Shown: positions 7,989 through 15,916 of the stretch, piece after piece
Position numbering within the stretch: position 1 is the stretch's first letter
How the letters are laid out: each line of letters begins with the position of its first letter
NCBI GenBank assembly: GCA_045540115.1
Contig: JAZQGR010000039.1
Span: 8,588 to 72,587 of the forward strand
From: Colimorpha_A sp045540115
Lineage (GTDB): Bacteria > Bacillota > Clostridia > Oscillospirales > CAG-272
Direction of reading: 5' to 3'
Length of the DNA: 64,000 bases
Program-made: the position numbers and the translations under genes
The notes under the pieces: generated by a model
The model's database searches: none
Told to the model about the DNA's origin: nothing
Seen by the model: only the letters and a program-made list of their open reading frames with translations

Positions 7989-8405
7989 TTATTTTTTATG
8001 ACTGTCCATATAGTTCTGAAGTATTATCTGCGCCGACAGGGTATCAACGTTATCCTTGCGTTTTTTACCGCGCGTATCGGTCATATTCATAATACTGTGC
8101 GCGACCATCGTCGTGCAACGCTCGTCAAAAAGGTGAACGGGCTTGCCAGATTCCCTTTCGAGCTCAGAGGCAAACTTCTGTGCCTTGAGTGAACGGTCAC
8201 CGACCGTGCCGTTCATATTTATCGGATTTCCGACGACAAATTCGTCGATCCCGTATTTCTCCGCCTGCTCGAGAATTATCGCGATCAGCGCACGTCTGCC
8301 CGGCGCCTTGAAGGTTCCGACGCCGCAGGCGAGAATGCCAAGCGGATCGCTTACCGCGATTCCCGTGCGGACGTCTCCGCAATCTATGCCCATCAGTCTT
8401 TTCAC
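7989..8405 (-). CDS. ruvX: RuvX/YqgF family RNase H-fold nuclease
   Basis: The 138-residue product is a typical RuvX (YqgF): N-terminal GIDCGDVRTGIA with the first catalytic Asp (D8), FDERCTT in the middle, and KDNVDTLSAQIIL near the end supplying the last acidic residue. The family acts in pre-16S rRNA 5' end processing and has been proposed as a Holliday junction resolvase. The start at 8405 is GTG and follows directly on the TAA of the upstream hydrolase (TAAGTG), so the two are translationally coupled. An ATG four codons later (8393) is a possible alternative. Confidence 0.9.
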   Translation of the reverse strand: MKRLMGIDCGDVRTGIAVSDPLGILACGVGTFKAPGRRALIAIILEQAEKYGIDEFVVGNPINMNGTVGDRSLKAQKFASELERESGKPVHLFDERCTTMVAHSIMNMTDTRGKKRKDNVDTLSAQIILQNYMDSHKK

Positions 8406-9395
8406 TTAAAAGTCCGCCCTTCCGAACGGTATCGAATTATAGCTTCGGCAGGCAACAACGCCCTCCGAGACCTCCTTCACCCATTCAATGAGATCGGCAA
8501 ACGCTTCGTCGCGGGACAGATCATTATATATCTCGTGTCTGCTTTCGGGATAAAGCTTCATCTTGAGCTCGTTCATCTCGTGATCCTCGAGCGCGCAATA
8601 AAGCTCCTTTATGCCCTCGCCGCCGTCGGCAAGAGGGTCCTTATCTCCCGAGACAATGAAAACGGGGAGCGAGATCGGCACCTTTTCTACCCATTCGCCG
8701 TTTGATATTGAGATCAGAAGCTTGAAAAGCTCTCTCATGGCGACGGTGGTGAACATGAAACCGCAATACTTATCGTTAGTATAGTGCTGGCGGACAGAAG
8801 CGTCGCGAGTCAGCCACGAGACCTTATCCTTCTCATTTTCGAAGCCCTTGTTATAGGAGCCGAAAGCGAGCTTGTCAAGAAGCTTGCTTCTGTGATGCTC
8901 TCCCTTGAGCTTACATATCAGGGAAGCGAGTGCTTTCGCTGCGCCGAGCGGCTGATCTCCAGCCGTCGTTCCCGAGAACACGGCTCCGTCGATATCATCA
9001 AACTTCGTCACGTAATCGCGCGCAACGAATGAGCCCATGCTGTGTCCGAACAAAATATACGGCAGACTCGGATAACGTTTTTTAACTATTCCGTTAAGTA
9101 TATGCAGATCCTCAGTCAGCCTTTCGTAATCGGTGAAATAGCCAAGCTTATCGTCGGGAACTGTCGGACCGTGACCGAGATGATCGTTACCGCAGACGAC
9201 GATTCCTTTATTGCAAAGTGCCGAAACAAAGCCCTCTTTTTCGTAGCGCTCGATATATTCGCACATTCCGTGGCTTATCTGAAGCACCGCGTGGGGATTT
9301 CCCTTCGGAATATAGAGGTAATAAGGAACCTTGTTCACCTCGTCGGAGGACATGAACGTCCCCGTTATCTTCTCGTAATTACAGCTCGTCGACAT
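8406..9395 (-). CDS. Alpha/beta hydrolase, lysophospholipase/monoglyceride-lipase type
   Basis: A 329-residue cytoplasmic serine hydrolase. Seen are the oxyanion SHG (41-43), DHLGHG (71-76), the nucleophile elbow GHSMGS (Ser119), a late Asp in SGDKDPL and the catalytic His in SRHE. This order and spacing fits the Hydrolase_4 (monoacylglycerol lipase-like) group. The substrate is probably a lysophospholipid or short ester but cannot be read from sequence. Its start overlaps the end of the PfkB kinase gene by 17 bases, and its stop abuts ruvX, so it sits in a tight operon. Confidence 0.88.
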   Translation of the reverse strand: MSTSCNYEKITGTFMSSDEVNKVPYYLYIPKGNPHAVLQISHGMCEYIERYEKEGFVSALCNKGIVVCGNDHLGHGPTVPDDKLGYFTDYERLTEDLHILNGIVKKRYPSLPYILFGHSMGSFVARDYVTKFDDIDGAVFSGTTAGDQPLGAAKALASLICKLKGEHHRSKLLDKLAFGSYNKGFENEKDKVSWLTRDASVRQHYTNDKYCGFMFTTVAMRELFKLLISISNGEWVEKVPISLPVFIVSGDKDPLADGGEGIKELYCALEDHEMNELKMKLYPESRHEIYNDLSRDEAFADLIEWVKEVSEGVVACRSYNSIPFGRADF

Positions 9396-10338
9396 CGTAA
9401 TCTATCTCGTTTCTCTTTACAAATCTGCGAACGTCCTCGAAATACGGGTAGGCGCGGAGTCCGCCGCCGCGAGAAAGATACACGGCGCTGACAACCGTTG
9501 CAAAATCGCATGCGCGGGCGATATCGCCGTCGGAACGGAGATATTCGTAAACCAGCGACGCACCGAAGGCGTCGTCGCTTTCAACGCCCTTTGGCTGAGG
9601 AACGTCGTATGCCGAGACGAACGTTGAGAACTTTCCGTCAAAAAGGAAGGTGCCGCGCTCGCCGAGGCGAATGATAACGTATTTTGCTTTTACTCTTTGG
9701 GAAAGCGCGATACACGCGCGTATGCATTTTTCCTGATCCGACGGGCGAATACCGGTATATTTCAGCGCACCGTTTTCGTCGGTCACGAGAATTTCGCATT
9801 GACCGATTCGCGAGATCGGATATCTCGACGGATCAGGAAGCGTGAGCAGAAACAGGGGAAGGTTATGCTCAGAGCTCTGTCTTACCGTTTCGTCTATGAT
9901 CTTTTCGGGAAGTTCTCCGTGAAGTATCACGGCGTCGGGATAGGATATGAACGCCTCCTCAATATCGCCCTCGGTAAGCTTTTCTATCGCTCCGCTGTAT
10001 GCTATTCTCTTTTCGTTATCGTTATAGTCCTTGATTATAATGTCGATAGGCGTGCTTTCGCCTCTTTTTTTGGGAGAATACCGCGTATCTACTCTCTCGG
10101 ATTCAAGATACTCGACAAGCTCCTTTTCATAGGTATCGTCTCCGAGCGCAGAGCAAAGCACCGCATCTGCTCCGAGACGCGCAAGCGCGACCGATGATAT
10201 TATTCCCTTTCCGCCGGGGTAATAGTCGATGCTCTCAGCCTCGGTTCTGCCGTTTCTTTCCGGCATGGATTCTGTCGAAACAACGAGCTCGGTTCTCGCG
10301 TCGCCTATGACAAGTATTCTTGGTTTAAGCACTCGCAT
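9379..10338 (-). CDS. PfkB-family carbohydrate kinase with altered motifs
   Basis: A 319-residue ribokinase-fold sugar kinase: PGGKG (41-45) in the substrate half and ESDDAFGASLVYEY at about 255 in the ATP half. Two family signatures are degenerate. The usual GGKGxN is GGKGII, and the anion-hole GAGD is ESDD, although the catalytic-base Asp before AF is kept. It may phosphorylate an unusual substrate, or be weak or regulatory. It heads the operon with the hydrolase, ruvX and a lipoprotein, and diverges from the rRNA methyltransferase gene. Confidence 0.85.
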   Translation of the reverse strand: MRVLKPRILVIGDARTELVVSTESMPERNGRTEAESIDYYPGGKGIISSVALARLGADAVLCSALGDDTYEKELVEYLESERVDTRYSPKKRGESTPIDIIIKDYNDNEKRIAYSGAIEKLTEGDIEEAFISYPDAVILHGELPEKIIDETVRQSSEHNLPLFLLTLPDPSRYPISRIGQCEILVTDENGALKYTGIRPSDQEKCIRACIALSQRVKAKYVIIRLGERGTFLFDGKFSTFVSAYDVPQPKGVESDDAFGASLVYEYLRSDGDIARACDFATVVSAVYLSRGGGLRAYPYFEDVRRFVKRNEIDYDVDEL

Positions 10339-10366
10339 CAGCTCTCTTTCGTAATTTTGTCTTATT

Positions 10367-10395
10367 ATTATATCAAATAATTATGTATTATGCAA
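10367..10395 (-). promoter_or_regulatory. Sigma-A promoter of the kinase operon
   Basis: Minus strand TTGCAT (10390-10395), 17 bp ending TGA, TATAAT (10367-10372). Confidence 0.8.
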
Positions 10396-10465
10396 CACAG
10401 ATTTGTGAACAACGGTCAAAAAATGTCGTTTTTTCTTTCAAAATCCGCAGTTTTTCTTCGATTTA

Positions 10466-10494
10466 TTGACTTTTTTTCTTTGAAGTGGTAAAAT
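10466..10494 (+). promoter_or_regulatory. Sigma-A promoter of 10522-11640
   Basis: TTGACT (10466-10471), 17 bp ending TGG, TAAAAT (10489-10494), followed by GGGAG and the start codon at 10522. Confidence 0.78.
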
Positions 10495-10521
10495 TTTATC
10501 ATCAAATTTCGGGAGAAAAAG

Positions 10522-11640
10522 ATGTCAGAACAAATTTTTGTCGCAACCTGCCTGTTTGGGCTTGAAAAGCTTCTCGGCGAGGAGATCGATGCCCTCGGCT
10601 ACAAGCGCACCGAGACTATCGACGGACGAGTCAAGTTTTCAGCACCCCTATCGGCAATTCCGCGTCTGAATATAAACCTTCGCTTCGCCGAGCGTTTGCT
10701 CATTGAGGTTGGAACCTGCCCGGCGCCTGATTTCGACACGCTCTTCGAGGGCGTCAAGGCGATGCCGTGGGAAAACTACATCGGCAGAAACGATATATTC
10801 CCCGTCAAGGGGCACAGTATCAAGAGCAAGCTTTTCAGCCTGCCCGACTGCCAGAAGATAATCAAAAAGGCCGTCGCCACACGTCTTGGCAGTCATTACG
10901 GGCTGATATTTATGCCCGAAACGGAGATCAAGTATCAGATCGAGTTTTTCATTCTCAAGGATATGGCGTCGCTCATGATAGACACAAGCGGAGTACCGCT
11001 TCACAAGCGAGGATACCGTCCCGTTTCGACAGAGGCCCCGCTTCGCGAAACGCTTGCGGCGGCACTCGTCAAGCTTGCGCGTCCGCGTGAAAACGTGCTG
11101 TTCTGGGATCCAATGTGCGGCTCGGGAACGATCGCTACCGAGGCAGCGCTTATGATGACTCATACCGCGCCCGGTCTTAACCGTTCCTTCTGCTCCGAGG
11201 ATTATCCGTTTATTACCGAGGACGATTGGGACAACGCCCGCGACGAAGCGTTTGACTCAATAATCGACACTGATTTTGAGGCGTACGCCTCCGATATTGA
11301 CGAAAACGCCGTGAATGTTGCCCGTGAAACGGTCAGAAAAGCCGGGGTCAGCAAATACGTCAAGGTCTTTCAGCAGGATGCCCTTACCATCGAGACGGGC
11401 GGCAGACGCGGAACGATAGTCTGCAATCCGCCCTACGGCGAGCGCCTTTCAACCGTTGAGGAAGCGCGCAAGCTGTACGGCAAGATGGGTGAGCATTTCA
11501 GGACTCTCGGCTCGTGGCAGATATACGTTATCACCTCCGACGAGACCTTTGAGCGTCTTTACAGACGCCGTGCCGACAAGGTGCGCAAGCTTTATAACGG
11601 TATGATTCCCTGCTATTATTATCAGTTCTTCAAAAAATAA
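10522..11640 (+). CDS. THUMP-domain rRNA guanine-N2 methyltransferase (RlmL/YpsC type)
   Basis: A 372-residue SAM-dependent RNA methyltransferase. Residues about 1-155 form the ferredoxin-like and THUMP RNA-binding part. Residues about 160-372 form a Rossmann methyltransferase with motif I DPMCGSGT (196-203), an Asp in the SAM ribose loop (ASDID), and the catalytic CNPPYGERL (about 311-319), the N-P-P-Y typical of exocyclic amino methylation. The length matches the single-domain Firmicutes YpsC form, not the fused RlmKL. The expected target is a 23S rRNA guanine. It is monocistronic and ends at a bidirectional terminator shared with the accessory region. Confidence 0.92.
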   Translation: MSEQIFVATCLFGLEKLLGEEIDALGYKRTETIDGRVKFSAPLSAIPRLNINLRFAERLLIEVGTCPAPDFDTLFEGVKAMPWENYIGRNDIFPVKGHSIKSKLFSLPDCQKIIKKAVATRLGSHYGLIFMPETEIKYQIEFFILKDMASLMIDTSGVPLHKRGYRPVSTEAPLRETLAAALVKLARPRENVLFWDPMCGSGTIATEAALMMTHTAPGLNRSFCSEDYPFITEDDWDNARDEAFDSIIDTDFEAYASDIDENAVNVARETVRKAGVSKYVKVFQQDALTIETGGRRGTIVCNPPYGERLSTVEEARKLYGKMGEHFRTLGSWQIYVITSDETFERLYRRRADKVRKLYNGMIPCYYYQFFKK

Positions 11641-11644
11641 AGAT

Positions 11645-11676
11645 AAAAAGACGGTTACCTCGGCAACCGTCTTTTT
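11645..11676. terminator. Bidirectional terminator between convergent genes
   Basis: 12 bp stem AAAAAGACGGTT/AACCGTCTTTTT around an 8-base loop, with T-runs on both strands. It ends 10522-11640 (+) and 11679-14138 (-). Confidence 0.85.
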
Positions 11677-11678
11677 TG

Positions 11679-14138
11679 TTATTTTGCGATAACGTGGTCA
11701 ATTATCTGACCTACGTTTACTTTACCTGCGAGCTTATGTCCGCGGAAATTGATCGAATATTCCTCGTCTGCTCCCTCGAGGCAGTTCATATTGAGCACCG
11801 ATATACGGTATTCGTTTTCGGTTTCGTAAACTGTGAAGGAAACGTTATTGTTATCGCAACAGATGTCGCCTTCTTCGCCTATCACGGTCATGAGATGCGA
11901 AAGCACCTTAATATCATTTTCGTTCTTTATATAGTCCTTGAACGCGACAAGGTAGATCTTACCCTTGCCGTAGCTGTTTTCGTAAACCACGCCGTTTCCG
12001 TTTTCATCGACGCATATCGGCTTCGCGCCGCAGAGCTTTCCGAGAGCGATATCGATATTCTCTTCAAAACCGACAGCGGTACCGTCAACGAAGCTTGCGG
12101 TCTTTCCGACGGGGGCATATCCTGTTATTTCAAGACCTATAAAGTCCTTTATACTGTCGCTTTCGGGGAATGTCGGCTCCTTATCGTTTCTGTCGGTAAG
12201 GTTGAAATTCGAATACGAGATCATAAGCGTTCCGCCGTCCGCGACGTAATCCTTCAGGCGGCAAAGGAGTGACTCGTCCATCGTATTCCAGCCGAGGAAG
12301 GAAAGCTGCTTGTATTTTGAAAAGTCGTTTTCGGCATAAATTACGTCAACGTTTCCGTAAGGAGTTCCCGAGAAGAGATTCTTATTCAGCGGGCTTTCAA
12401 ATACGTTCTGCTTGTCGCTCACGGGAAGCCATGCCTCGGAGGCGTTCCACGCGATATGGTAAGCATTATCCCACTTGCCCCAGACGTAGGAGTCCCAGTC
12501 CTTCTCCTTCAGCTCTGCGATCCTGTCGTTGAGCTTCCACATGAAGAACTCGTTTCTTCCGTAGACGATCGCCTTATCGACGACCTGCTCGCCGATTCTC
12601 GGATGTGTGATGGCATATTCGTAAAACTCGCGCTGATATTTTCTGTTCGTTACGCAGAAGTCGCTCTCCCAGTCGCATCTTTCAAAGGCGTTTGTTTTAA
12701 AAAGCGAGTTTTCGGCGTAGAGATAGCTTGCACCGTTCAGGTAGAGATACTGCATCGCGAGGCGGTACTTATTCGACTTCACTTCGTCAACGGGAACGCC
12801 AAAGTACCAGTCTGTCGGAACGTGCGCGCCCCATATTTTTGCCGCACTTGCTCTGACGGCACCCGTCAGAAGGTTGAGGTTAGATACCGGCTCGATCGTT
12901 ATTCTGTCGACACCGGAATTTGCTTCGTAAACGCAGAGAAGCGATGGCGAACCGAAGGAGGTCAGTCCCTTATCCTTTGAGAAGAGTTTCTTCGACTTTT
13001 TGAGCACCTGCATATACAACTCTCTGCTTTCTCCGAACGAGCTTGAGCCGTTCGTTTTCTCGGGATCGCAAAGGAATTTTTCGCTCTCAAAGGAGTTTTC
13101 AAGGAGCGCGGGGTTGAAGAAGAGGTAAGGCTCGTGAATATGGTAGCCATAGAAGCTATCGGGACAGACGTCGGGCAGATATTCAAGCACGACGTCACAG
13201 TCGCAAAGACCGTATTTCATACCGAAGGTCGATATGAGATCGATAAGCCTTTCGTATCCCTTGCGGTCAAGGAGCTTATAATGGTTTCTTCCCGGTTGGG
13301 GACGGAACTGAACATAGTTACCCATATCGGAAAGAACCGCGTTTTCGATTATAAACGCTGTTTCGTCGGAATCATCGTGACGGTGGTCGTCACTGTCGAT
13401 GCCGAAAATAAAGTCGTCGTCGTTTTCGACCGCCGTCGGCATATCGAGCGTCACCGTCTTATCGCCGAAATCCGCCACACAGCTCATTTCGTCAAGCGAG
13501 GTTGCATTAAAGGAAAGCACGCAGAGGTCTTTGTAATATTTCGCTTCGATAAACTCACAGTTTTTGATGCTTGTTATTCCCGTGAAATAGTCTCTCTTAT
13601 CAAGCACCGCGACGGCGAATTTGCTTCCCAATTTAACGTATTTTCGCAGCGATACCTGAGACAGATCCTCGATTTTTGGATAAGAAACGAGCGAAAGCTC
13701 CGAAAGATATAGCGACTTATCGACGTTTATTTCAAAATTATTTTTTCCATTAACCAAAACACCGTCAGGCAACTCAATATAAAGTGCCGGCCAACCGAGA
13801 TTTACCTGCTCGAAAAAGGCTTCCTTGTTTTCGTAAACGGTCTTGCCGTTCACATTGACTGTCATCGGAAGAACAAATTCCTGCCAATTCGGAATGCAGG
13901 CAATAACCTTTAAGAAAAAGCGTCTGTCCGCGTTTCCGAGAGTTGCCTCGCCGACTGCATTCTTGCCTTTTCCAATCTCGATACATTCTCTTTCAAGCGC
14001 TTCACCGTAAGCCCAATCAGTCACCTCGCTGTGAATACTCGTTTTCGAAACGTAGGGGAATATCTCGTTTTTATCGACCATAAGGTCGATATTTGTTTTT
14101 TCTATCTGCTCGTAGTAGCTTAATATTTTGTCTTTCAT
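11679..14138 (-). CDS. Large cytoplasmic glycosidase-like protein (TIM barrel plus GATase-like domain)
   Basis: An 819-residue protein without signal peptide, 15 bases downstream of the DUF4091 lipoprotein 14154-15815 and probably in its transcript. Residues 1-300 are beta-rich. Residues about 300-570 look like a TIM barrel (FGMKYGLCDCD, DWYFGVPVDE, GASYLYAEN). Residues about 600-690 (SFLGWNTMDESLLCRL, YVADGGTLMIS) match the glutamine-amidotransferase-like domain found in GH42 and related bacterial glycosidases, and a last small beta domain closes the chain. I infer an intracellular glycoside hydrolase working on products of the surface lipoproteins; catalytic residues cannot be assigned. Confidence 0.7.
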   Translation of the reverse strand: MKDKILSYYEQIEKTNIDLMVDKNEIFPYVSKTSIHSEVTDWAYGEALERECIEIGKGKNAVGEATLGNADRRFFLKVIACIPNWQEFVLPMTVNVNGKTVYENKEAFFEQVNLGWPALYIELPDGVLVNGKNNFEINVDKSLYLSELSLVSYPKIEDLSQVSLRKYVKLGSKFAVAVLDKRDYFTGITSIKNCEFIEAKYYKDLCVLSFNATSLDEMSCVADFGDKTVTLDMPTAVENDDDFIFGIDSDDHRHDDSDETAFIIENAVLSDMGNYVQFRPQPGRNHYKLLDRKGYERLIDLISTFGMKYGLCDCDVVLEYLPDVCPDSFYGYHIHEPYLFFNPALLENSFESEKFLCDPEKTNGSSSFGESRELYMQVLKKSKKLFSKDKGLTSFGSPSLLCVYEANSGVDRITIEPVSNLNLLTGAVRASAAKIWGAHVPTDWYFGVPVDEVKSNKYRLAMQYLYLNGASYLYAENSLFKTNAFERCDWESDFCVTNRKYQREFYEYAITHPRIGEQVVDKAIVYGRNEFFMWKLNDRIAELKEKDWDSYVWGKWDNAYHIAWNASEAWLPVSDKQNVFESPLNKNLFSGTPYGNVDVIYAENDFSKYKQLSFLGWNTMDESLLCRLKDYVADGGTLMISYSNFNLTDRNDKEPTFPESDSIKDFIGLEITGYAPVGKTASFVDGTAVGFEENIDIALGKLCGAKPICVDENGNGVVYENSYGKGKIYLVAFKDYIKNENDIKVLSHLMTVIGEEGDICCDNNNVSFTVYETENEYRISVLNMNCLEGADEEYSINFRGHKLAGKVNVGQIIDHVIAK

Positions 14139-14153
14139 ATTTATCTCCGAACA

Positions 14154-15815
14154 TTACTTTTTCATTGCCGCTTCAAGGGCGTTTCCGATCTCGATACGCA
14201 GCGCAACGTATTTATCGCCGCTTACGTACTCGGTAAGAGTAGGCGTACCCTCCCTTGTTTTTTCCATGATCCAAGCCTTATCGAGATACTTCTCTGCAAG
14301 GTAGAACATCTCGATATCATCAATGCCGTCGCGCACGATCTTTGCGCGGATAGAAGGACACGCGCCGCCATATCCGACCTTCACGCCCGGATAGAGAAGC
14401 CAGCCTTCGCCGTAAACCGTCTTGCCGTCACCGTCAGTTATCGACTTCCCGTCTTTCCATGGGTCCTCCACAACAAGAGCATTGGTTCCGTCCTCGTCCC
14501 ACGGACTGTTGTTGCGGTACCAGCAGGACGACCAATAGAGGAAGCCTTCTATATCGCGCTGATATATCTGCCAGAACATAAGGCGCTGATTTACGCCCTC
14601 GGTGTCGATGAAGAGCTGAGCGTAGGGATTATTCGGATCATTACACACGTACGTCCACATTCTGTCTCCCTTTGCGATCTGCTCGTTCATTCTTTCTTCA
14701 AACGACTTATCGGGCTTATAGTCAAGAAATTTGTCATAAGACTTAACGTCATCCCAAAGGCAGAGCTTGGGACACCAGAGGTCGGTATAGACCTCCATCT
14801 GTGCCGTCTGATCGTAGCCATCGCCAAGCTGTATGTTTGTGTAATATGGCGCAATTATTTCAATCTCGGGGCAGAGCTCGGTAAGCTGTCGCTCTATCTC
14901 CTTCAAAAGCGCGAGATGCTCCGGCTTATTCGGCTCGTCGTACGGATAGAAGTACGCCTTGCTCAGCCAAACGGGATCGCTCTTTACCTTTTCGCAATAT
15001 TGAAGAAGCTTCTCCTCGTCGATCACAAACGTATCGAGGTATTTATCGCCGTCAAGATCCTCCGCTTCGATAGTGGGAACGGGAACACGGAAGGAAGTGA
15101 CGCGAATATCGGACATATAAGCATCTGCGCGTGGGTCAAGAATATCGAAGGGAAGATCATACGCGCTCATATTATGATCGAGAAGCGTGTTATACCAGCT
15201 CTCCACGTTTCCGTTAAAATATCCAATAAAGAGGCTCTGAAGACCGACTGCGGTTGCAAACGTCTTTCCGATCGGGATCTCAAAATCCCATACGTGAACG
15301 GTTACGTTATAGGTAGCAAGAACGTTTCCGTCCTTTTCCTTAAGCTCGTAAACGTATTCGTAATCGCCTGCGGGGGTATTTTCATCTGTCTTAAACTCAA
15401 CCAAGAAAGGAAGGATGACTTTCTTTTCGATATTGAGACGCCTTCCGTAATACGGTATAAGCGCGTCGGTATACTGTTTTCTGCCGACCTTCTGCGTTTT
15501 GTTCATCGAATACATTGACGGCTTGATAAGCTCGGTCTCGCCCGACTTGAGGGAAAGAGTTACGTTTTTGATCTCCTGATCGGAATAGATCGCAACCTGA
15601 CAGCCCTCTGTCTCTCCTTTTGCGAGATAGACCTCAAAATCGGTCGAAATACTGCCCTTAGGAGCAATATTTACCACGGTTTTTTCAAAGCTGTGCATAG
15701 TCCAAGCCTTGATAACGGGCTCGGGAGTCTTTTTGCCCGACGTTTTCTTACCGTCGCAAGACGACAAAGAAAGAACTGCACATATAAGAAGTATAAAGGC
15801 GACAAGCTTTTTCAT
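14154..15815 (-). CDS. DUF4091/GH123-like lipoprotein, paralog 1
   Basis: A 553-residue lipoprotein (lipobox SLSSC, Cys20); start chosen at 15815, with GGAG 10 bases away and the signal peptide following at once. After a beta-sandwich half (about 35-180, ending TVHVWDFEIP) comes a TIM-barrel-like half with the Asp-Glu pair D293-E294 in FYPYDEP, the motif APYYTNIQLG, CPKLCLWDD, and the DUF4091 end (IRAKIVRDGIDDIEMFYLAE). GH123 N-acetyl-beta-galactosaminidases use a neighbouring Asp-Glu pair, so a surface N-acetylhexosaminidase is plausible. It is the most divergent of the seven copies: EP is followed by NK rather than RT, and a longer insertion precedes the DE pair. It leads a unit with 11679-14138. 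Confidence 0.85.
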   Translation of the reverse strand: MKKLVAFILLICAVLSLSSCDGKKTSGKKTPEPVIKAWTMHSFEKTVVNIAPKGSISTDFEVYLAKGETEGCQVAIYSDQEIKNVTLSLKSGETELIKPSMYSMNKTQKVGRKQYTDALIPYYGRRLNIEKKVILPFLVEFKTDENTPAGDYEYVYELKEKDGNVLATYNVTVHVWDFEIPIGKTFATAVGLQSLFIGYFNGNVESWYNTLLDHNMSAYDLPFDILDPRADAYMSDIRVTSFRVPVPTIEAEDLDGDKYLDTFVIDEEKLLQYCEKVKSDPVWLSKAYFYPYDEPNKPEHLALLKEIERQLTELCPEIEIIAPYYTNIQLGDGYDQTAQMEVYTDLWCPKLCLWDDVKSYDKFLDYKPDKSFEERMNEQIAKGDRMWTYVCNDPNNPYAQLFIDTEGVNQRLMFWQIYQRDIEGFLYWSSCWYRNNSPWDEDGTNALVVEDPWKDGKSITDGDGKTVYGEGWLLYPGVKVGYGGACPSIRAKIVRDGIDDIEMFYLAEKYLDKAWIMEKTREGTPTLTEYVSGDKYVALRIEIGNALEAAMKK

Positions 15816-15849
15816 AAATGGGTATCTCCAGAAAGCACTAATATATTCA

Positions 15850-15878
15850 ATTATATCGTCCGCACTTGATTTTGTCAA
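15850..15878 (-). promoter_or_regulatory. Sigma-A promoter of paralog 1
   Basis: Minus strand perfect TTGACA (15873-15878), 17 bp, TATAAT (15850-15855), 34 bp before the start codon. Confidence 0.88.
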
Positions 15879-15883
15879 CAAAA

Positions 15884-15911
15884 AACGGCGATCCCGCACA
15901 GGATCACCGTT
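15884..15911 (-). terminator. Terminator after paralog 2
   Basis: 11 bp stem with one mismatch (AACGGTGATCC with GGATCGCCGTT on the minus strand), followed by T7. It closes the unit starting at 19672, and its T-run runs into the -35 of the next promoter. Confidence 0.8.
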
Positions 15912-15916
15912 CGTTG

